From Brevundimonas sp. (GTDB lineage Bacteria; Pseudomonadota; Alphaproteobacteria; Caulobacterales; Caulobacteraceae): a stretch of 7,152 bases of DNA. Positions 6,243 through 7,152 of the stretch are shown piece by piece. The DNA lies in contig NZ_JAVHLH010000147.1 in assembly GCF_031082345.1 (NCBI RefSeq), positions 1 to 7,152 on the forward strand, given 5' to 3'. Within the stretch, counting starts at the first letter, position 1; each line of letters begins with the position of its first letter. The notes under the pieces were generated by a model. That model was given only the letters and a program-made list of their open reading frames with translations. It was not told the DNA's origin and did no database searches. Position numbers and translations under genes: made by a program.

Positions 6243-7152
6243 ATGGAAGTGACCGCCGACCGCAAGCTGTTCCTGGGAGGCCGCCTCAAGCGGCTGCGGC
6301 GCGACCTGGCGCTGACCCAGACAGCCATGGCCGGCGACCTTGGCGTTTCCCCAAGCTATCTCAATCACATAGAGCGCAACCAGCGACCGGTTTCGGCCCA
6401 GTTGCTGCTGCGCCTCGCCGACACCTACGATGTCGACCTGCGCACATTCGGCCCGTCCGGAGGCCCGGCGACCGAGTCGGAACTGGCCGAGGCCTTCGCG
6501 GACCCCCTGTTCCAGGGTCTGCCCGTGCCGCGCCACGAGATCGTCCAGATGGCCGAGGATCAACCGGCCGCCGCCGACGCCCTGCTGCGTCTCTATCGGG
6601 CCTTCGCCGACCGCCGCGCCCGCGATCGGGCCGAGGCCGACGTTGCCGGCGGCGCAGACGACGGCAGTCCCGCCGACTGGGTCCGGGAATACGTCCAGGG
6701 CCGCCGCAACCATTTCCCCGAACTGGACGCCCTGGGCGAGACGCTGGCGGACGCGCTCAGCAGCGAGACGCCTGCGGAGTCCTTTGAAACCCGGGCCCGG
6801 ACGCGCCTGCTGTCGCGCCATGGCCTGTCGGTCCGCACCCTGCCCGTCGAGGTGATGGTCGAATGGACCCGCCGGTACGACCCCCACCGCAAGCGCCTCC
6901 TCCTGTCCGAGACCCTGGGCCCCTCCTCCCGCGCCTTCGCCGTCGCCTTCCAGCTGGCCCTGTCTGAACACGACGCCGAACTGACCGCCCTGACCGACAG
7001 CGCCGCGCCGCCCGACGAGCCGACGCGGCGACTGTTGAAGGTGTCCCTGACCAACACCCTCGCGGCCGCGATCCTGATGCCCTACGCCGCCTTCCAGCAG
7101 ACGGCCGAAGCGACGGGCTACGACCTCGCCCGACTTCAGGCTCGTTTCGGCG
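6243..7152 (+). CDS. XRE-family transcriptional regulator, RamB/ScfR type (short-chain fatty acyl responsive), 5' part
   Basis: The gene runs off the right end; 303 codons are visible. Residues about 13-67 form a Cro/C1-type helix-turn-helix (GRLKRLRRDLALTQTAMAGDLGVS, then PSYLNHIERNQRPVSAQLLLRLADTY). A linker follows, and from about 185 a degenerate ImmA/IrrE-like (M78 peptidase-like) domain: RTLPVEVMVEW, SSRAFAVAFQLAL at 228-240 where true peptidases carry HExxH, and the TNTLAAAILMPYAAF stretch at 270-284. The metal motif is absent, so it should sense rather than cut. Relatives such as Corynebacterium RamB control isocitrate lyase and other acetate genes, and the alphaproteobacterial ScfR group is linked to short-chain acyl-CoA metabolism. 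A C-terminal DUF2083-type domain is expected beyond the window. ATG 6243 starts just before the HTH. No Shine-Dalgarno precedes it. Its divergent position beside aceA makes aceA its likely target. Confidence 0.85.
   Translation, partial: MEVTADRKLFLGGRLKRLRRDLALTQTAMAGDLGVSPSYLNHIERNQRPVSAQLLLRLADTYDVDLRTFGPSGGPATESELAEAFADPLFQGLPVPRHEIVQMAEDQPAAADALLRLYRAFADRRARDRAEADVAGGADDGSPADWVREYVQGRRNHFPELDALGETLADALSSETPAESFETRARTRLLSRHGLSVRTLPVEVMVEWTRRYDPHRKRLLLSETLGPSSRAFAVAFQLALSEHDAELTALTDSAAPPDEPTRRLLKVSLTNTLAAAILMPYAAFQQTAEATGYDLARLQARFG

Noticed and set aside
4927..6252. Long + strand open frame (441 codons) opposite aceA
   Set aside because: It lies wholly antisense to a clear isocitrate lyase; the translation is Gly/Val/Ala-rich without domain motifs, as expected from a GC-rich shadow.

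Overview
The window looks like ordinary chromosome from a GC-rich alphaproteobacterium, most likely of the Caulobacteraceae (Brevundimonas/Caulobacter type). This placement is inferred from gene families, gene order and codon use as I remember them, not from a search. It holds five protein genes and one likely small gene. Both end genes run off the window. No tRNA, rRNA, CRISPR array, insertion sequence or phage gene was seen.

Left part, + strand. Bases 2-1330 are the 3' part of an autotransporter esterase: the end of a GDSL/SGNH lipase-like passenger with its catalytic Asp-His pair, then an outer-membrane beta-barrel. A strong intrinsic terminator follows (1352-1383). After a gap with no other clear signal comes a small envelope M23 (LytM-type) peptidase with all its metal and catalytic residues (1595-2215). 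Sixty-five bases later lies a large membrane hybrid histidine kinase, MHYT-PAS-HisKA-HATPase-REC (2281-4575). It starts at TTG, and its Shine-Dalgarno lies in one arm of a possible RNA hairpin.

Right part. Isocitrate lyase (aceA, glyoxylate shunt) is on the - strand at 4807-6087. An unrecognised 69-codon gene (4586-4795) follows it with a strong Shine-Dalgarno overlapping the aceA stop, so the two probably form one operon. That operon converges on the kinase gene with only 10 bases between stops. Divergent from aceA, starting at 6243 and running off the right end, is an XRE-family regulator of the RamB/ScfR type (short-chain fatty acyl responsive). Such proteins control acetate, glyoxylate or methylcitrate genes in other bacteria.

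The aceA-regulator intergenic region holds four GTCA/TGAC inverted repeats within 81 bases. They are the best candidates for the regulator's operator. The probable logic is a local circuit: the regulator senses carbon status through an acyl metabolite and controls both itself and the aceA operon. The left-hand genes show no evident functional link to this circuit. No clearly new system is present. The points most worth a second look are the operator cluster, the possible leaderless regulator transcript, the small aceA-linked gene, and the kinase's translation start region.
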